Below, one piece after another: positions 29,207-39,500 of a stretch of 64,000 bases of DNA; the stretch's first letter is position 1, and every line of letters starts with the position of its first letter. The notes under the pieces are model-generated. The model saw only the letters and a list, made by a program, of their open reading frames with translations. It did no database searches and had not been told where the DNA came from. The translations under genes and the position numbers were made by a program. The DNA is taken from positions 7,006,001-7,070,000 of the forward strand of contig NZ_JACHND010000001.1 in the NCBI RefSeq assembly GCF_014205275.1, in the 5' to 3' direction. The DNA comes from Sphaerisporangium siamense (GTDB taxonomy: Bacteria > Actinomycetota > Actinomycetes > Streptosporangiales > Streptosporangiaceae).

Positions 29207-30507
29207 GCGCCCTGGACGCGCGATCCCCGCATCCCGGGCCGCCCGGCCGCTCCCCCGCGCGCCGCGGCGTCGGGGGCCTCCTGCGCGAGCGCGACTTCCG
29301 CCTGCTGTGGATCGGCGAGACGTCCAGCGCCTTCGGCAGCTCGGTGACCAGCGTCGCGATGCCCCTGGTGGCCGTCACCGCGCTGCACGCCGACGCGCTG
29401 GCCGTGGGCGTGCTGGCCGCGGCGGCGTGGCTGCCGTGGCTGCTCATCGGCCTGCCCGCGGGCGCCTGGGTCGACCGGCTGCCCCGGCGTCCGGTCATGC
29501 TGGCCTGCGACGTGGTCTCGGCGCTGGCGTTCTGCAGCGTCCCGGTGGCCGCGTGGCTGGGCGTGCTCACCATCGGCCACCTGATGGCCGCGGCCCTGGT
29601 CGCCGGCACCGCCAAGGTGTTCTTCCAGACGGCCTACCAGGTCCTGCTGCCTTCGGTGGTCGCCACGGCCGACCTGCGGGAGGGCAACGCCAAGCTCCAG
29701 GGCGGCGAGTCGGCCGCCCAGGTCGCGGGCCCGGGGGCGGGCGGCCTGGCCGCCCAGGCGTTCGGGGCGGTCGCCGGCCTGATCGCCGACGCGGCCACCT
29801 TCGTGATCTCCGCGGCCTGCCTGCTGGCGATGCGGACGCGCGAGGCGGCCGCCCCGGCGCGCGAGACCGCCACGCTGCTCCGGCAGATCGGCGAGGGCAC
29901 GCGGTTCGTCCTGCGCGACCCCTACCTGCGGGTCATGACCCTGTTCGGGGCCGTGTCGAACCTGTTCCTCATCGGCTACCAGGCCATCCTCGTGGTCTTC
30001 CTGGTGCGCGACGTCGGCCTGAGCGCCGGGACGGCGGGCGGCCTGATCGCCGCCACCAGCCTCGGCGGCGTCGCGGGCGCCGTCCTCGCCACCTCGATCG
30101 CGCGCCGCCTCGGCAGCGCGAGGGCCCTCATCGCCTGCGAGGTGGTGTGCACGCCGTTCGGGCTGCTGCTGCCCGCCGCGCGCCCCGGGCCGTCGCTGGC
30201 CCTCGGGATCGCGGGCGCCCTCATGGTGGTCGCGGGGGTCGTGGCGGGAAACGTGATCAAAGGCGCGTTCCGGCAGACGTACTGCCCGCGCCATCTGCTC
30301 GGCCGGGTTTCGGTCACCATGCAGTTCGTCAACCTGGGCACGCTTCCGGTCGGCGCCGTGGCCGCGGGGGCGCTCGGCGACGCGCTCGGCGTGCGCCCCG
30401 CCATGTGGATCGCCATGGTGGGAGTGGCCCTGAGCGGCCTCATTCTGCTCGCGGGGCCATTGCGGCGCGACCGCGACCTGCCTGCGGCGCCCGCCGCTGC
30501 GGCGTGA
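29203..30507 (+). CDS. MFS transporter, EntS/macrolide-efflux type
   Basis: A 434-residue membrane protein with about twelve hydrophobic segments. FRLLWIGETSSAFGSSVTSVAMPLVAV at the N-terminus and GAWVDRLPRRPVML in loop 2-3 are typical of the MFS_3 group of drug and siderophore exporters. It is translationally coupled (ATGA) to the ArsR-type regulator, a common efflux arrangement. The substrate is unknown. Confidence 0.88.
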   Translation: MSALDARSPHPGPPGRSPARRGVGGLLRERDFRLLWIGETSSAFGSSVTSVAMPLVAVTALHADALAVGVLAAAAWLPWLLIGLPAGAWVDRLPRRPVMLACDVVSALAFCSVPVAAWLGVLTIGHLMAAALVAGTAKVFFQTAYQVLLPSVVATADLREGNAKLQGGESAAQVAGPGAGGLAAQAFGAVAGLIADAATFVISAACLLAMRTREAAAPARETATLLRQIGEGTRFVLRDPYLRVMTLFGAVSNLFLIGYQAILVVFLVRDVGLSAGTAGGLIAATSLGGVAGAVLATSIARRLGSARALIACEVVCTPFGLLLPAARPGPSLALGIAGALMVVAGVVAGNVIKGAFRQTYCPRHLLGRVSVTMQFVNLGTLPVGAVAAGALGDALGVRPAMWIAMVGVALSGLILLAGPLRRDRDLPAAPAAAA

Positions 30508-30515
30508 GAAACCGG

Positions 30516-30537
30516 TCCGTTCCAGGGGCGGAACGGA
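30516..30537 (+). terminator. Terminator after the MFS gene
   Basis: TCCGTTCC (30516-30523), six-base loop, GGAACGGA (30530-30537), eight bases after the MFS stop. Confidence 0.65.
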
Positions 30538-30817
30538 TGTGCGCGGCCGGGTCACGGGGACACCCGGGCGCCCGATCAAGAGTGCTCATTTTTTATCAAA
30601 TGTCACCATGACCGCACGAGCGCGTGACGGATCCGCGCACGCGACCCCCAGAAATCCGAGCACCCCTAAGCCGCATAATTTGGCTTATATCGGGATATTC
30701 TGCGAGTCAAACCGAATTGCCAGCCAGAATATTAGTATCACCGTTAGGTGCGTCCGCTGCACGGCACTAAGGCGTCGTCAATAGGAAACAGTGCCGGATT
30801 TCCGCACCCCGGCGATC
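30538..30817. other. AT-rich gene-free spacer with two hairpins
   Basis: Unusually AT-rich for this genome, especially 30590-30760. Two perfect inverted repeats are seen: TAAGCC/GGCTTA (30667-30672 with 30682-30687) and ATATTCTG/CAGAATAT (30695-30702 with 30725-30732). No coding frame of note. It could be a silenced foreign remnant, a nucleoid-protein binding stretch or a small RNA; no family is recognised. Confidence 0.5.
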
Positions 30818-30837
30818 CGGCGCCGGGAACGGCGCCG
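30818..30837 (-). terminator. Hairpin at the end of the second NlpC/P60 gene
   Basis: CGGCGCCG (30818-30825), GGAA tetraloop, CGGCGCCG (30830-30837), 20 bases beyond the stop codon of the minus-strand gene. Confidence 0.55.
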
Positions 30838-30856
30838 CCGGGACCACGCTCCCGCG

Positions 30857-31843
30857 TCAGGGACGCACGGCGGCGAAGATGCCCCGGTACGAGGACAGCG
30901 GGACCACGCTCACCACGCTGCCCGTGCGCGGCGCGTGCACCATCTTGCCGTCGCCCGCGTACATCCCGACGTGGCCGAGGCCGGAGGCGAACAGCAGGTC
31001 GCCCGGCTGGACGGCGCCGAGGGGCACCCGCCGCGAGGCGCCCCAGTTGTACTGCTGGGCGGCGGTGCGGGGCAGCGTGACGCCCGCGGCCCGCCAGGCC
31101 ATCAGCGTGAGGCCCGAGCAGTCGAAGCCGTCGGGCCCGGTGCCGCCGTACCGGTACGGCTTGCCGACCTGCGCGAAGGCGTACTGCAGCGCCGCGCGCG
31201 CGTTGCCGGACGCCGGGCCGGTGTACTTGATGCCCGGGCTGTTGGGGTTGCCGGGGTTGTAGGCGTTGAGCCGGCGCAGCAGGCGCTCCTGCTCCCCGAC
31301 GAGCTTCTCGACGTCCTTCTTCTGGCGCTTGAGCTCGTTCAGCAGCTCGATCGCCTTGTCGTAGGACTTCTTGGCGTCGTCCCGCTCGCCCTGGATCGAC
31401 GCGGTCGCCTGCTGATAGGCGGCGAGCTTGCGCGCCCGGTCCGCCGACATCTGGTCGACGGAGGAGAGCCCGCTCAGCAGCGCGTCCGGATCGCCCTGGG
31501 TGATCAGGCTCGGCCAGGCCAGCATGTCGCCGGACTGATAGGTGCTCACGGCCATCGTCACCAGGCCCGCGCGCAGGCCGTCGATCCTGCCGAGCTGCTC
31601 CTTGAGGCGCCCGTTGGCCTTGTTGTAGTCCTTGCGGGCCTTCTTCCAGCGCTCGCCGGCCTCGTTGTACTTGTCCACGACGAGATCGGCGCGCTCGTTG
31701 AGCTTGGCGAGCCTGGCCTTGGCCTGGGCGACCGTGGGCCTCGGTTCGGCGCCGGCCCCGCCGGCCTGCGTCACCAGGACGGCGGCGATCAGACCTGTGA
31801 TGACAGGAATCCGCCCGACTCCCCGGATGCCACGCGCGAGCAC
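30857..31843 (-). CDS. Secreted coiled-coil NlpC/P60 endopeptidase (RipC/Rv2190c-like)
   Basis: A 328-residue wall hydrolase: signal peptide (LARGIRGVGRIPVITGLIAAV... GAGA), a long coiled coil (~residues 35-200, heptads such as LNERADLVVDKYNEAGERWKKA) and a C-terminal NlpC/P60 domain with FDCSGLTLMAW (Cys), GLGHVGMYAGDGKMVHAP (His). In actinobacteria the coiled coil blocks the catalytic cleft until released by the FtsEX-type complex. GTG 31843 is chosen since it gives a complete signal peptide after GAGGGGG; the frame continues to 31927. Position beside pimB' and the DEDDh gene mirrors Rv2190c. Confidence 0.88.
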   Translation of the reverse strand: MLARGIRGVGRIPVITGLIAAVLVTQAGGAGAEPRPTVAQAKARLAKLNERADLVVDKYNEAGERWKKARKDYNKANGRLKEQLGRIDGLRAGLVTMAVSTYQSGDMLAWPSLITQGDPDALLSGLSSVDQMSADRARKLAAYQQATASIQGERDDAKKSYDKAIELLNELKRQKKDVEKLVGEQERLLRRLNAYNPGNPNSPGIKYTGPASGNARAALQYAFAQVGKPYRYGGTGPDGFDCSGLTLMAWRAAGVTLPRTAAQQYNWGASRRVPLGAVQPGDLLFASGLGHVGMYAGDGKMVHAPRTGSVVSVVPLSSYRGIFAAVRP

Positions 31844-31887
31844 TGGGACGCCAGCCCCCTCATGTGAGACAAGTGAGACAGGGCGTG

Positions 31888-31893
31888 ATCCTA
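31888..31893 (-). promoter_or_regulatory. Possible -10 box upstream of the RipC-like gene
   Basis: TAGGAT on the minus strand, about 45 bases before the GTG at 31843. No convincing -35 box accompanies it. Confidence 0.3.
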
Positions 31894-31974
31894 CAGAAAA
31901 GCCGCAGATACCTGCACCTTTTCTCATGATTTCTTGGGACCGCCGCGAAACCGGCCGGTGGGAGGCCGTCCCGA

Positions 31975-31992
31975 ACCGGCGAAAGCGCCGGT
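31975..31992 (-). terminator. Short hairpin overlapping the NYN gene stop
   Basis: ACCGGC (31975-31980) and GCCGGT (31987-31992) with loop GAAAGC. A six-base stem only; weak candidate. Confidence 0.35.
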
Positions 31993-33314
31993 CAGGCGCG
32001 GCCGAGGCGGCGCAGCAGCAGCGTGGACGGCACAGGACGGGCGCCCATGCGGCGCACGGACTCGGCCACCTCGCGGTCGGAGGAGACGACGGCCACGGCG
32101 CGGCCCGGCGGCTCCGCGCGCACGAGCTGCCGTATGAGATCGTCGGCGATCTCGCCGGGCGCGCTGAACAGCACGCGCACCCCGCGCGGCGCGGAGACCT
32201 GCACCGGCCCGTTCAGCTCGGCCCCGTCGAACGCGCACGTCACCTCGACGCGCGTCTGCGCCGCCAGCCCGCCGAGGCCCGTCAGAAGCCGCGAACGCTG
32301 GTCGAGCAGGGTGAGCGTGGGGTAACCGGTCTTGGTGACGTTGTAGCCGTCCACGATCAGATGGAGCTGCGGGATCGCCAGGAGCTGGTCGAGCAGCGCC
32401 GGGTCGTCGTCGGACAGCGCGCGGGCGGGCACGGCCCTGACCGACGGACGGCCGGGCGCGACGGCGCTCACCGAGTCGGCCGGCCTGCTGATCGCCACGG
32501 GCAGGGCCAGCTCACTGCGCAGCCCGGCGGCGGCGTCCTGCAAGGTGTCCAGGAGCACGCGGATGCGGGCGTCCTCGATGCTGCGCCCCTCGCGCGCCGC
32601 GCGGCGGCTGGCCTCCAGTTGCCGCTCGGCGTCGGTGAGGCGCTCGCGCAGCTTGCGCAGCTCGGTCTCGCCGGCGCTCGCGGCCGAGCTGACGGCGGCC
32701 CTGGCCTCCTGGGCCGCCGCCTCCAGCTCGGCGGCGCGCTCCTCGGCGAGCCGGCCGCGCTCGCGGGCGTCGTGCAGCCTGCGGCGCAGGTCGGCGACCT
32801 CGGCCCGCGACGCCTTGAGCTGCTCACGCAGCCGGTCGGCCTCCTCTTTGGCGGCGGTCTTCTGCGCGGCGAGCTGCTCGCGCAGCCGCGTCAGCGCCTG
32901 TTCCTGCGCGCTGCCCTCGGCCACGACGGCCGCCTGCTCCAGGTCGGCGCGCGCGGTCTCCACCAGCGCGGGCCAGCCGGGCGGGCGCGTCAGGTAGGCG
33001 GCGGCGGCCACGAGCACCGGCTCGGCGGCGGGCGGGACGTTGCCGTCCTCCAGGCTCGCGACCAGCTCGGGCCAGGCCTCCTTGAGCGCCTCCGCGACGA
33101 TCTCGCGGAACTCCTTGTCGGTTTCGAGCTGCGCGGCGATCGGCGCGCTGCCCAGGCGGGCGCGCTTGCGCGGGTCGAACTTGGCGATGCCGCGCAGCGG
33201 AGGCGGGATCGCCGGGGGTTGCATCGAGCCGAGCACCTGGGCCGCGAGCTCGACGACGTGTAAGCGGACCTGCTCGGGCAGCGGGCGAGACAGACCTTCA
33301 CCGGCTGAACTCAT
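31992..33314 (-). CDS. NYN domain RNA-binding/nuclease-like protein with long coiled coil
   Basis: A 440-residue cytoplasmic protein. An N-terminal helical domain (residues 1-140) leads into a coiled coil (~150-270, many LREQL/AEL heptads), and the C-terminal 160 residues form a YacP/NYN (PIN-like) domain starting HLIVDGYNVTKTGYP, with VEVTCAFDGAE and VAVVSSDREVAESV carrying the acidic residues expected for a metal site. YacP (Rae1) relatives cleave mRNA at the ribosome. ATG 33314 lies behind AGGGGA. Its strand and place next to the wall hydrolases are conserved in several actinomycetes as I recall, but the role is unproven. Confidence 0.82.
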   Translation of the reverse strand: MSSAGEGLSRPLPEQVRLHVVELAAQVLGSMQPPAIPPPLRGIAKFDPRKRARLGSAPIAAQLETDKEFREIVAEALKEAWPELVASLEDGNVPPAAEPVLVAAAAYLTRPPGWPALVETARADLEQAAVVAEGSAQEQALTRLREQLAAQKTAAKEEADRLREQLKASRAEVADLRRRLHDARERGRLAEERAAELEAAAQEARAAVSSAASAGETELRKLRERLTDAERQLEASRRAAREGRSIEDARIRVLLDTLQDAAAGLRSELALPVAISRPADSVSAVAPGRPSVRAVPARALSDDDPALLDQLLAIPQLHLIVDGYNVTKTGYPTLTLLDQRSRLLTGLGGLAAQTRVEVTCAFDGAELNGPVQVSAPRGVRVLFSAPGEIADDLIRQLVRAEPPGRAVAVVSSDREVAESVRRMGARPVPSTLLLRRLGRA

Positions 33315-33602
33315 CCGACTTCCCCTAGCTGACTGGCCGTTCAGAAACTCCCTATCCGACAAGGGTACGGCTGACGCGTCCGTGGTCAGAGCGCACAGTG
33401 CCGGGTTCCCCACGCGGCGCGCCCTCCGCGCGTCGCGCGCGGGCCGCCGTTCCAGGCGGGCCGGCCGCGCACGCCCGGCCCGACGAAGGTGTGATCCCAG
33501 GTGGACGCCGCCTCCGCCCGCGAGCGCGCGGGCGCCGGGACAGGGGATGGCCTCCGCAACGGAAAGATACGCCTGAGCTGGGAAGATCTGCGCTGGGGCC
33601 CA
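33315..33602. other. GC-rich spacer upstream of the NYN gene
   Basis: No gene supported. Several open frames on both strands lack family features or start signals. The only distinct element is the terminator at its left neighbour's end (33603-33634). Confidence 0.4.
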
Positions 33603-33634
33603 CCCGGCCCCGCGGGGGAACGCGCGGGGCCGGG
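33603..33634 (-). terminator. Strong hairpin after the secreted-protein gene
   Basis: CCCGGCCCCGCG (33603-33614) pairs perfectly with CGCGGGGCCGGG (33623-33634) around an eight-base loop, seven bases beyond the stop at 33641. Confidence 0.7.
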
Positions 33635-33640
33635 GGACGC

Positions 33641-34207
33641 TCAGCGGAGCGAGATCTTGGTCTTCGACCGTCCGATCCGGTCATCCCGGGTGAGCTGGTC
33701 GACGTAGTCGCGGGCGGTCAGCCCGGACTCGAAGCTGACCGGCGCCCAGTAGTGGTCCGCCATGAAGGTGCCGCCGTACCGGTACTTCACCCACACGCGG
33801 ATCTGCATGGTCAGCGTGTTGGCGGAGCCCAGCCGGACCACGCAGTACACCCGCGGGTTGCGGTAGGAGCACGAGGCGTTCGGCGGCTTCCTCAGGAAGC
33901 GGACCTTGGAGACCTCCTTGGGCGGCAGGAACGTCGCGAGCACGAGCCCGTCGTCCTGGATCTGGCGCGCGCCGGTCACCTTGAAGGTGTAGGTCGCGTA
34001 ACCGCCGCGCCGCATGCCCTTGGGGTAGCTGACGTTGACGCGCGGGCGGGCCGCGGCGACGTCCGCGCGCGCCGCGGTGGCGACCGTCCGCGCGGTGGCG
34101 GCGGTCTCCGTACGGCCGGGGACCGGGGCGGCCTGGGCGGAGGCGGGTAACAGGAGCGTTCCCGCCGCGACGGCGAGAGACGCGATCAGGATGGCAGGCT
34201 TGCGCAT
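33641..34207 (-). CDS. Secreted protein of unknown function
   Basis: A 188-residue exported protein: signal peptide (MRKPAILIASLAVAAGTLLL ... SAQA), an Ala/Thr/Arg linker, then a ~120-residue beta-rich domain (VNVSYPKGMRRGGYATYTFKVTG, LVLATFLPPKEVSKVRFL, VWVKYRYGGTFMADHYWAPV). Two cysteines (NASCSYRNPRVYCVVRL) could form a disulfide. The domain resembles Ig- or DUF11-like folds used in surface proteins, but I cannot name a family. ATG 34207 has GGAGG five bases upstream. Divergent from the DEDDh nuclease gene. Confidence 0.72.
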   Translation of the reverse strand: MRKPAILIASLAVAAGTLLLPASAQAAPVPGRTETAATARTVATAARADVAAARPRVNVSYPKGMRRGGYATYTFKVTGARQIQDDGLVLATFLPPKEVSKVRFLRKPPNASCSYRNPRVYCVVRLGSANTLTMQIRVWVKYRYGGTFMADHYWAPVSFESGLTARDYVDQLTRDDRIGRSKTKISLR

Positions 34208-34424
34208 GCGCACCTCCGGATATTTCTGGAGTCGAGTGATCAAAGCCGCCCTGACCTGCGGGGCGGCCGCTTCGGGCACGCCGGCCAGAGACCGCCGGCG
34301 GCGGCGTCCGAGGCGCCGGAGCGCACCGAACGCACGTCGTATAACGATCGTCGGGCCGCGGGGTTGCGACCGGATTCCACGCGGATTTCCCGTGCCCTCT
34401 GGGGAACTGTCGGTCGGCGACCGT

Positions 34425-36164
34425 ATGGTCATGGGCGTGGAGATCGGGGTTCAGGGAACGCTGGACGAGCTGGGCACGCCCCTCGACCAGGTGACCTTCG
34501 TCGTGTTCGACCTGGAGACGACGGGCGGCTCGCCCGCCGAGCACGCCATCACCGAGATCGGCGCGGTCAAGGTCCGCGGCGGCGAGGTCGTCGGCGAGTT
34601 CGCCACGCTCGTGGACCCCGGGCGTCCCATCCCCCCGTTCATCACCGTCCTGACCGGCATCACCGACGTCATGGTCACCGCCGCCCCCCGCGTCGAGCGG
34701 GTCCTGCCGTCCTTCCTGGAGTTCATCCGCGGCGCCACCCTCGTCGCGCACAACGCCCCGTTCGACGTCGGGTTCATCAAGGCGTGCTGCCAGGCCGGCG
34801 GCTACGCTCCCCCGGCCAACCCGGTGGTCGACACCGCCGATCTCGCCCGCCGCGTCCTCACCCGCGACGAGGTCCCCAACTGCAAGCTGGCCACGCTGGC
34901 CCGGTTCTTCCGGTCCTCCACCGAGCCGTGCCACCGCGCCCTGGCCGACGCGCGCGCCACCGTCGAGGTCCTGCACGGCCTGATCGAGCGCGTCGGGGCC
35001 TACGGCGTCCACACGCTGGAGGAACTGCGGGGCTTCGTGCGCGCCCCCACGCCCGAGCAGAAGCGCAAGCGCCACCTCGCCGCCGCGATTCCCAGCGCCC
35101 CGGGCGTCTACGTCTTCGAGGACGAGCGCGGCGAGGCGCTGTACGTCGGCAAGAGCGGCGACCTGCGCACCCGCGTGCGGTCGTACTTCACCGCGAGCGA
35201 GACCCGGCCGCGCATCCGCGAGATGATCGGCATCGCCGAGCGCGTCCGGCCGATCGTCTGCGCCACCGCGCTGGAGGCCGAGGTCAGGGAGCTGCGCCTC
35301 ATCGGCGCCACCAAACCCCGCTACAACCGGCGCTCCCGCTTCCCCGAGAAGGTCGTCTGGCTCAAGCTCACCGACGAGCCGTTCCCGCGCCTGTCCATCG
35401 TCCGCGAGGTCAAGGCCGACGCCGCCACCTACCTCGGCCCGTTCACCTCCTCCCGCGGCGCCGAGGACGCCCGGACCGCGCTGCACGAGGCCGTCCCCTT
35501 ACGCCAGTGCACCGAGCGCATCACCCCGCGCACCCGCCGGTCCGCCTGCGCGCTGGCCGAGATGGGCCGCTGCGGCGCGCCCTGCGAGGGGCGGCAGACC
35601 GTCGGCGAGTACGGCGCGCACGCCGAGACCGCGCGGTCGGCCATGGAGCACGACCCCGGCCCGGTGTTCGCCGCCCTCCAGGCCCGCATGGATCGGCTGG
35701 CCGCCGAGCAGCGTTACGAGGAGGCCGCGGTCGACCGCGACCGGCTCGCCGTCTACGTGCGCACGGCCGCGCGCATGCAGCGCCTGCGGTCCCTGACCGG
35801 CATCCCGGAGCTGGTCGCCGCGAGCCCGTCGTTCGACGGCGGCTGGGACATCCACGTCGTCCGGCACGGCCGGCTGGCCGCCGCGGGCGTGATGCCGCGC
35901 GGCGCGCACCCGGTCCCCTACGTCGACGCGCTGGTCGCCACCGCCGAGACCGTCACCCCCGGCCCCGGCCCGCTGCCCGCCGCGATCGCCGAGGAGACCG
36001 AGTGCGTCCTGCGCTGGCTCGACTCCCCCGGCGTCCGCCTGGTCCGCGTGGACGGCACCTGGAGCACCCCCGCCCGCGGCGCGGGCCGCCTCAAGGGCCG
36101 CATCGACCGCGCCTACCAGGGCCTGGAGCCTCGTCAGCGCCGTGAGGGCAGGCCGCTCACCTGA
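34425..36164 (+). CDS. DEDDh exonuclease fused to a UvrC-like GIY-YIG domain
   Basis: A 579-residue DNA-repair-type nuclease. The N-terminal half is a DnaQ-like 3'-5' exonuclease with all catalytic residues: FDLETTG (Asp29, Glu31), HNAPFD (Asp114), and CHRALADA (His170, Asp175). A GIY-YIG nuclease domain follows (GVYVFEDERGEALYVGKSGDLRTRV, ~227-250) with UvrC-type neighbours and a UVR motif (RMDRLAAEQRYEEAAVDRDRL). The UvrC RNase H-like C-terminus is missing, as in the actinobacterial family (compare Rv2191). It has one rare TTA codon at 35499-35501. The start is uncertain: ATG 34425 or 34431; the frame is open far upstream. Confidence 0.9.
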   Translation: MVMGVEIGVQGTLDELGTPLDQVTFVVFDLETTGGSPAEHAITEIGAVKVRGGEVVGEFATLVDPGRPIPPFITVLTGITDVMVTAAPRVERVLPSFLEFIRGATLVAHNAPFDVGFIKACCQAGGYAPPANPVVDTADLARRVLTRDEVPNCKLATLARFFRSSTEPCHRALADARATVEVLHGLIERVGAYGVHTLEELRGFVRAPTPEQKRKRHLAAAIPSAPGVYVFEDERGEALYVGKSGDLRTRVRSYFTASETRPRIREMIGIAERVRPIVCATALEAEVRELRLIGATKPRYNRRSRFPEKVVWLKLTDEPFPRLSIVREVKADAATYLGPFTSSRGAEDARTALHEAVPLRQCTERITPRTRRSACALAEMGRCGAPCEGRQTVGEYGAHAETARSAMEHDPGPVFAALQARMDRLAAEQRYEEAAVDRDRLAVYVRTAARMQRLRSLTGIPELVAASPSFDGGWDIHVVRHGRLAAAGVMPRGAHPVPYVDALVATAETVTPGPGPLPAAIAEETECVLRWLDSPGVRLVRVDGTWSTPARGAGRLKGRIDRAYQGLEPRQRREGRPLT

Positions 36165-36524
36165 GGGCTCCGGTCGTCCTTCCCCATCGGGTGACCTCGT
36201 TGGCGCCGGCTGTCACGCAGGTCAAAGAATCCGACACAAAAGCATAAGGCTCCCAGAGCACACATAACTCTAAGTCGCCACTTATGTCATGCATTCACGA
36301 CGATAAATGCCAATAATCCCGCATAAATAATCTCCTCATAACCATGCGTAACCCCTATATCCGCTATACCCTGTGAAGGCGTTCGCGGCGCCGCGATCCG
36401 GCTCTCCGCGTGACGGCCGCGACGTGCTCGGCATCGAGACCCGCCATACCGGCTTCCCCGTCGAGCCTGCCGCGTTACCCGCGGTGACAGCACATGTCCG
36501 GCACTTCACCCGATCGAGGTATGA
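36165..36524. other. AT-rich boundary before the helicase gene
   Basis: The stretch 36220-36370 is markedly AT-rich. It contains the nested inverted repeat ACATAA / TTATGT (36262-36267 with 36282-36287) around TAAGT-CGCC-ACTTA (36271-36284). No gene is visible. The base composition change coincides with the left edge of the accessory genes, consistent with an insertion border; no attachment site or tRNA is recognised. Confidence 0.55.
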
Positions 36525-39500
36525 GTGAACGGCGACAGCTCCCACGAAAGCGACGGCCTGTCCGTCCCGGAATTGGCGGAGTCACTCTGGGGGGTTCGCC
36601 CCGAACCGGCGATCGAACGATTCGCGCAGCCGGGCTGGACTCATCGCGAGCAGGTCACCGCTCAATGCCCGCAATGTCACGCTTTTCTGCACACCATGTG
36701 GAAAGCCGACGAGCGCGACGGACGAAACTCCCCCTATGTGGCGGTCGTCTGCCGGCGTTGCCCGGCCACCTTCACCCTTGACGACCTGAGGCTGCGCGAG
36801 TACGCCGATCTTCTCCAGCAGCCGGGGCCGGGAGGACGACCGGCCCCGTCCGCGGCGGATCGTGGCGCGCCCGGCGACACGACCGTCGCCGGCGTAGCCC
36901 AGTGGATGTGGGGCGTGCGCCCCAGCCTGGCGGTGGCCCGGTTCGCCCTCCCAGGATGGCGGTACCTCCGCCAGACCGATCTGTGCTGCCCGACCTGTGA
37001 CGGCGCTCTTCATGGCATGACCCGGGCCTATCAGGTCGAAGGAGCACGGCGAGCGGAGTTCGCCGTGGTCTGCCCGGCCTGTCCCGCGACCTTCACCCTG
37101 CAACATCTCAGGATCTCGCGCCGTCCGGTGCTGGGCGACCTTCCCGCGGACGCCCCCTTCGAGGATCCCGGCGCCGCGCTGGTGGCAGGGCCCGCGCCCG
37201 GCCCGGCCGCGGCGGGCCACGACGACGCCGCCCCGGCGCCGCCGCCAGGGTCACAGGTCGCCGCGATCCGTGCGGGCCGGGTGCTGGGCCTCCTGCCCCA
37301 TCTCTCCCCTCACCAGGGATCCGGCGCCCGCGATGCCAAGCCACCTCAGGAGATCACGGATCAGCCGCCGGCGGAGCACCGTCTGCTGCACTGGTGCAAG
37401 ATCACCAACCCGCGGTGGACGCTGCCGCCGCTGCCACCGGGCACCGATGTCCGGGTCATCCTCCCCGACGGGCCGGAGTTCGGCCGGCTGCGCACGACGC
37501 TGGCGGCGGCGGGAGTCCCCCACCGATCGGTGGCGTACTGGGCCGAGAACGAGATCGTCTCGACGGTCGGCGCGGACGGCCAGGCGGCGCCGCTTTCGGT
37601 CATCACCGCGCTGACCCGGCCAGGGGCCGACAAGCTCTTCTGGCGTTCCCCCGTATCCGGGCAGCCGGCCTGCAACGCCCACGGCGCGTTCGAGAAGATC
37701 TGGGACACCCACGAGGAGACGGTCACCGACCACCGGTCCGAACTCGTCCCCGCGGCCGACCTGGTCCCGCAGGCGTGGCTGGACTACCTCCCGTTCGACC
37801 GGCTCAACCCGGCCCAGGTCCAGGCCGCTCCCGCGGTGCTGAACTCCAAACGCCACCTGGTCATCACCGCCCCGACCGGGGCCGGGAAGACCGTCATCGG
37901 CATGCTCGCCGTCCTGCGCGCCATCCTGGGCGAGGGGCGCAAGGCGGCGTGGCTGGTCCCGCAACGGTCCCTGACCGACGAACTGGACCGGGAACTCGAA
38001 GGCTGGCGCGGAAAGGGACTCCGCGTCGAACGGCTGTCCGGCGAGTACACCACCGATATCGAGCGGATCCGCGCCGCGGATCTATGGGTGGCCACCACCG
38101 AGAAGTTCGAGGCGATCTGCAGGACCAATTCCCTGCAGGCCGCGCTCGGCGAGGTCGGCTGCCTGGTCGTCGACGAGGTCCACCTCCTCGGCTCCCCCGG
38201 ACGAGGCCCTCTCCTGGAGGCGCTGCTCGCCCGGGTCCGCGGTGTGAACTCCCCCGTCCGGATCGTCGGGCTGTCGGCCACGGTGTCCAACGCCGCCGAG
38301 ATCGCCGAATGGCTCAACGGCCGGCTCATCTCCACCGCCTGGCGTCCCAGCCGACTGACCTGGCAGCTCCCGGCCATCCCCGTCACCCTCGATCAGGCCG
38401 CGGACAACAGCGTGCGCAACCGCCTCGCCGTCGTCCTGGCCCGGCGCGTCACCGACGACGGCGGGAGCGTTCTGGTGTTCTGCGGGAGCAAACGCAACGT
38501 CCGCGTCACCGCGCTGGCGCTGGCCGCCGAACGCGGCGTGGACATCAGGGGCGTCGACGACGAGGACATCGACCGCGTCAACGAGCTCTGCACCGCCGCC
38601 AGCATCGGCCTGCACTACAAGGACTGGGAGTTCAAGCACGAGGCCGAGGCCCGCTTCCGCAGCCGCGACTTCGATGTCCTGGTGGCCACCACCACCGTCG
38701 CCGCCGGCGTCAACCTGCCCGCCCGCGCCGTCATCGTCCGCGACACCATGGTCGGCCGCGACCCCCTCGACGTCGCCACCCTGCTGCAGATGTTCGGCCG
38801 CGCCGGCCGGGTCGGGGCAGGCGAGCACGAAGGCTGGGCCTATCTCATCACCAGCGAGGTGAAACGCGCCGACTGGCAGGGCGCGCTGGTGGACGGATAC
38901 CACGTCCATTCACAGATCCACGCGACCCTCACCGATCATGTCCTCGCCGAGGTGGTCCAGGGGCGCATCACCAGCGTCGAACAGGCCGAGCAGTGGTGGA
39001 AGCACACCCTGTGCCACCACCAAGGGGACGACGACACCGAGCCGGTGATCGAGGCCGTCGACTTCCTCATCGACCACGGCTACCTCACGCAGGTCCCCGG
39101 CAACGGCGGCGACACGCGTGTCGCCGTCACCGACCTCGGGTTGCTCACCGCGCGGCTGATGGTCAACACCGACGTGGCCGCCGACCTCCGCGCGGTACTG
39201 GGCGAGATCCCCGTCCCCTCCGATCCCGACATCGCGGAGGACGTCCTGATCCACGTGGTGGCCGCGCTCGTGCCCGAGCTCGCCTTCGCCCCGGTGGCCG
39301 ATTTCCTCCGGCCGGTCGTGGCGAAGATCATCAGGGGCGGCGGCCGGCGCGAGGCGAACGACTCCAGCAGCGCGATCAGCGGGCTCGGCGCCGCCCGCAC
39401 GTACGGGCCAGGCGATCTCGCACGGGCGGCGCTGCTGCTGGCGGCGCACAGCCCTCGGCTGTTCACGCGGTCCTTCCGCTTCGTCGCGGGCCTGCCCTCC

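Noticed and set aside
28631-30507. Arsenic or metal resistance operon
   Set aside because: The regulator has an ArsR-like winged helix but no metal-binding cysteines, and the transporter is MFS.
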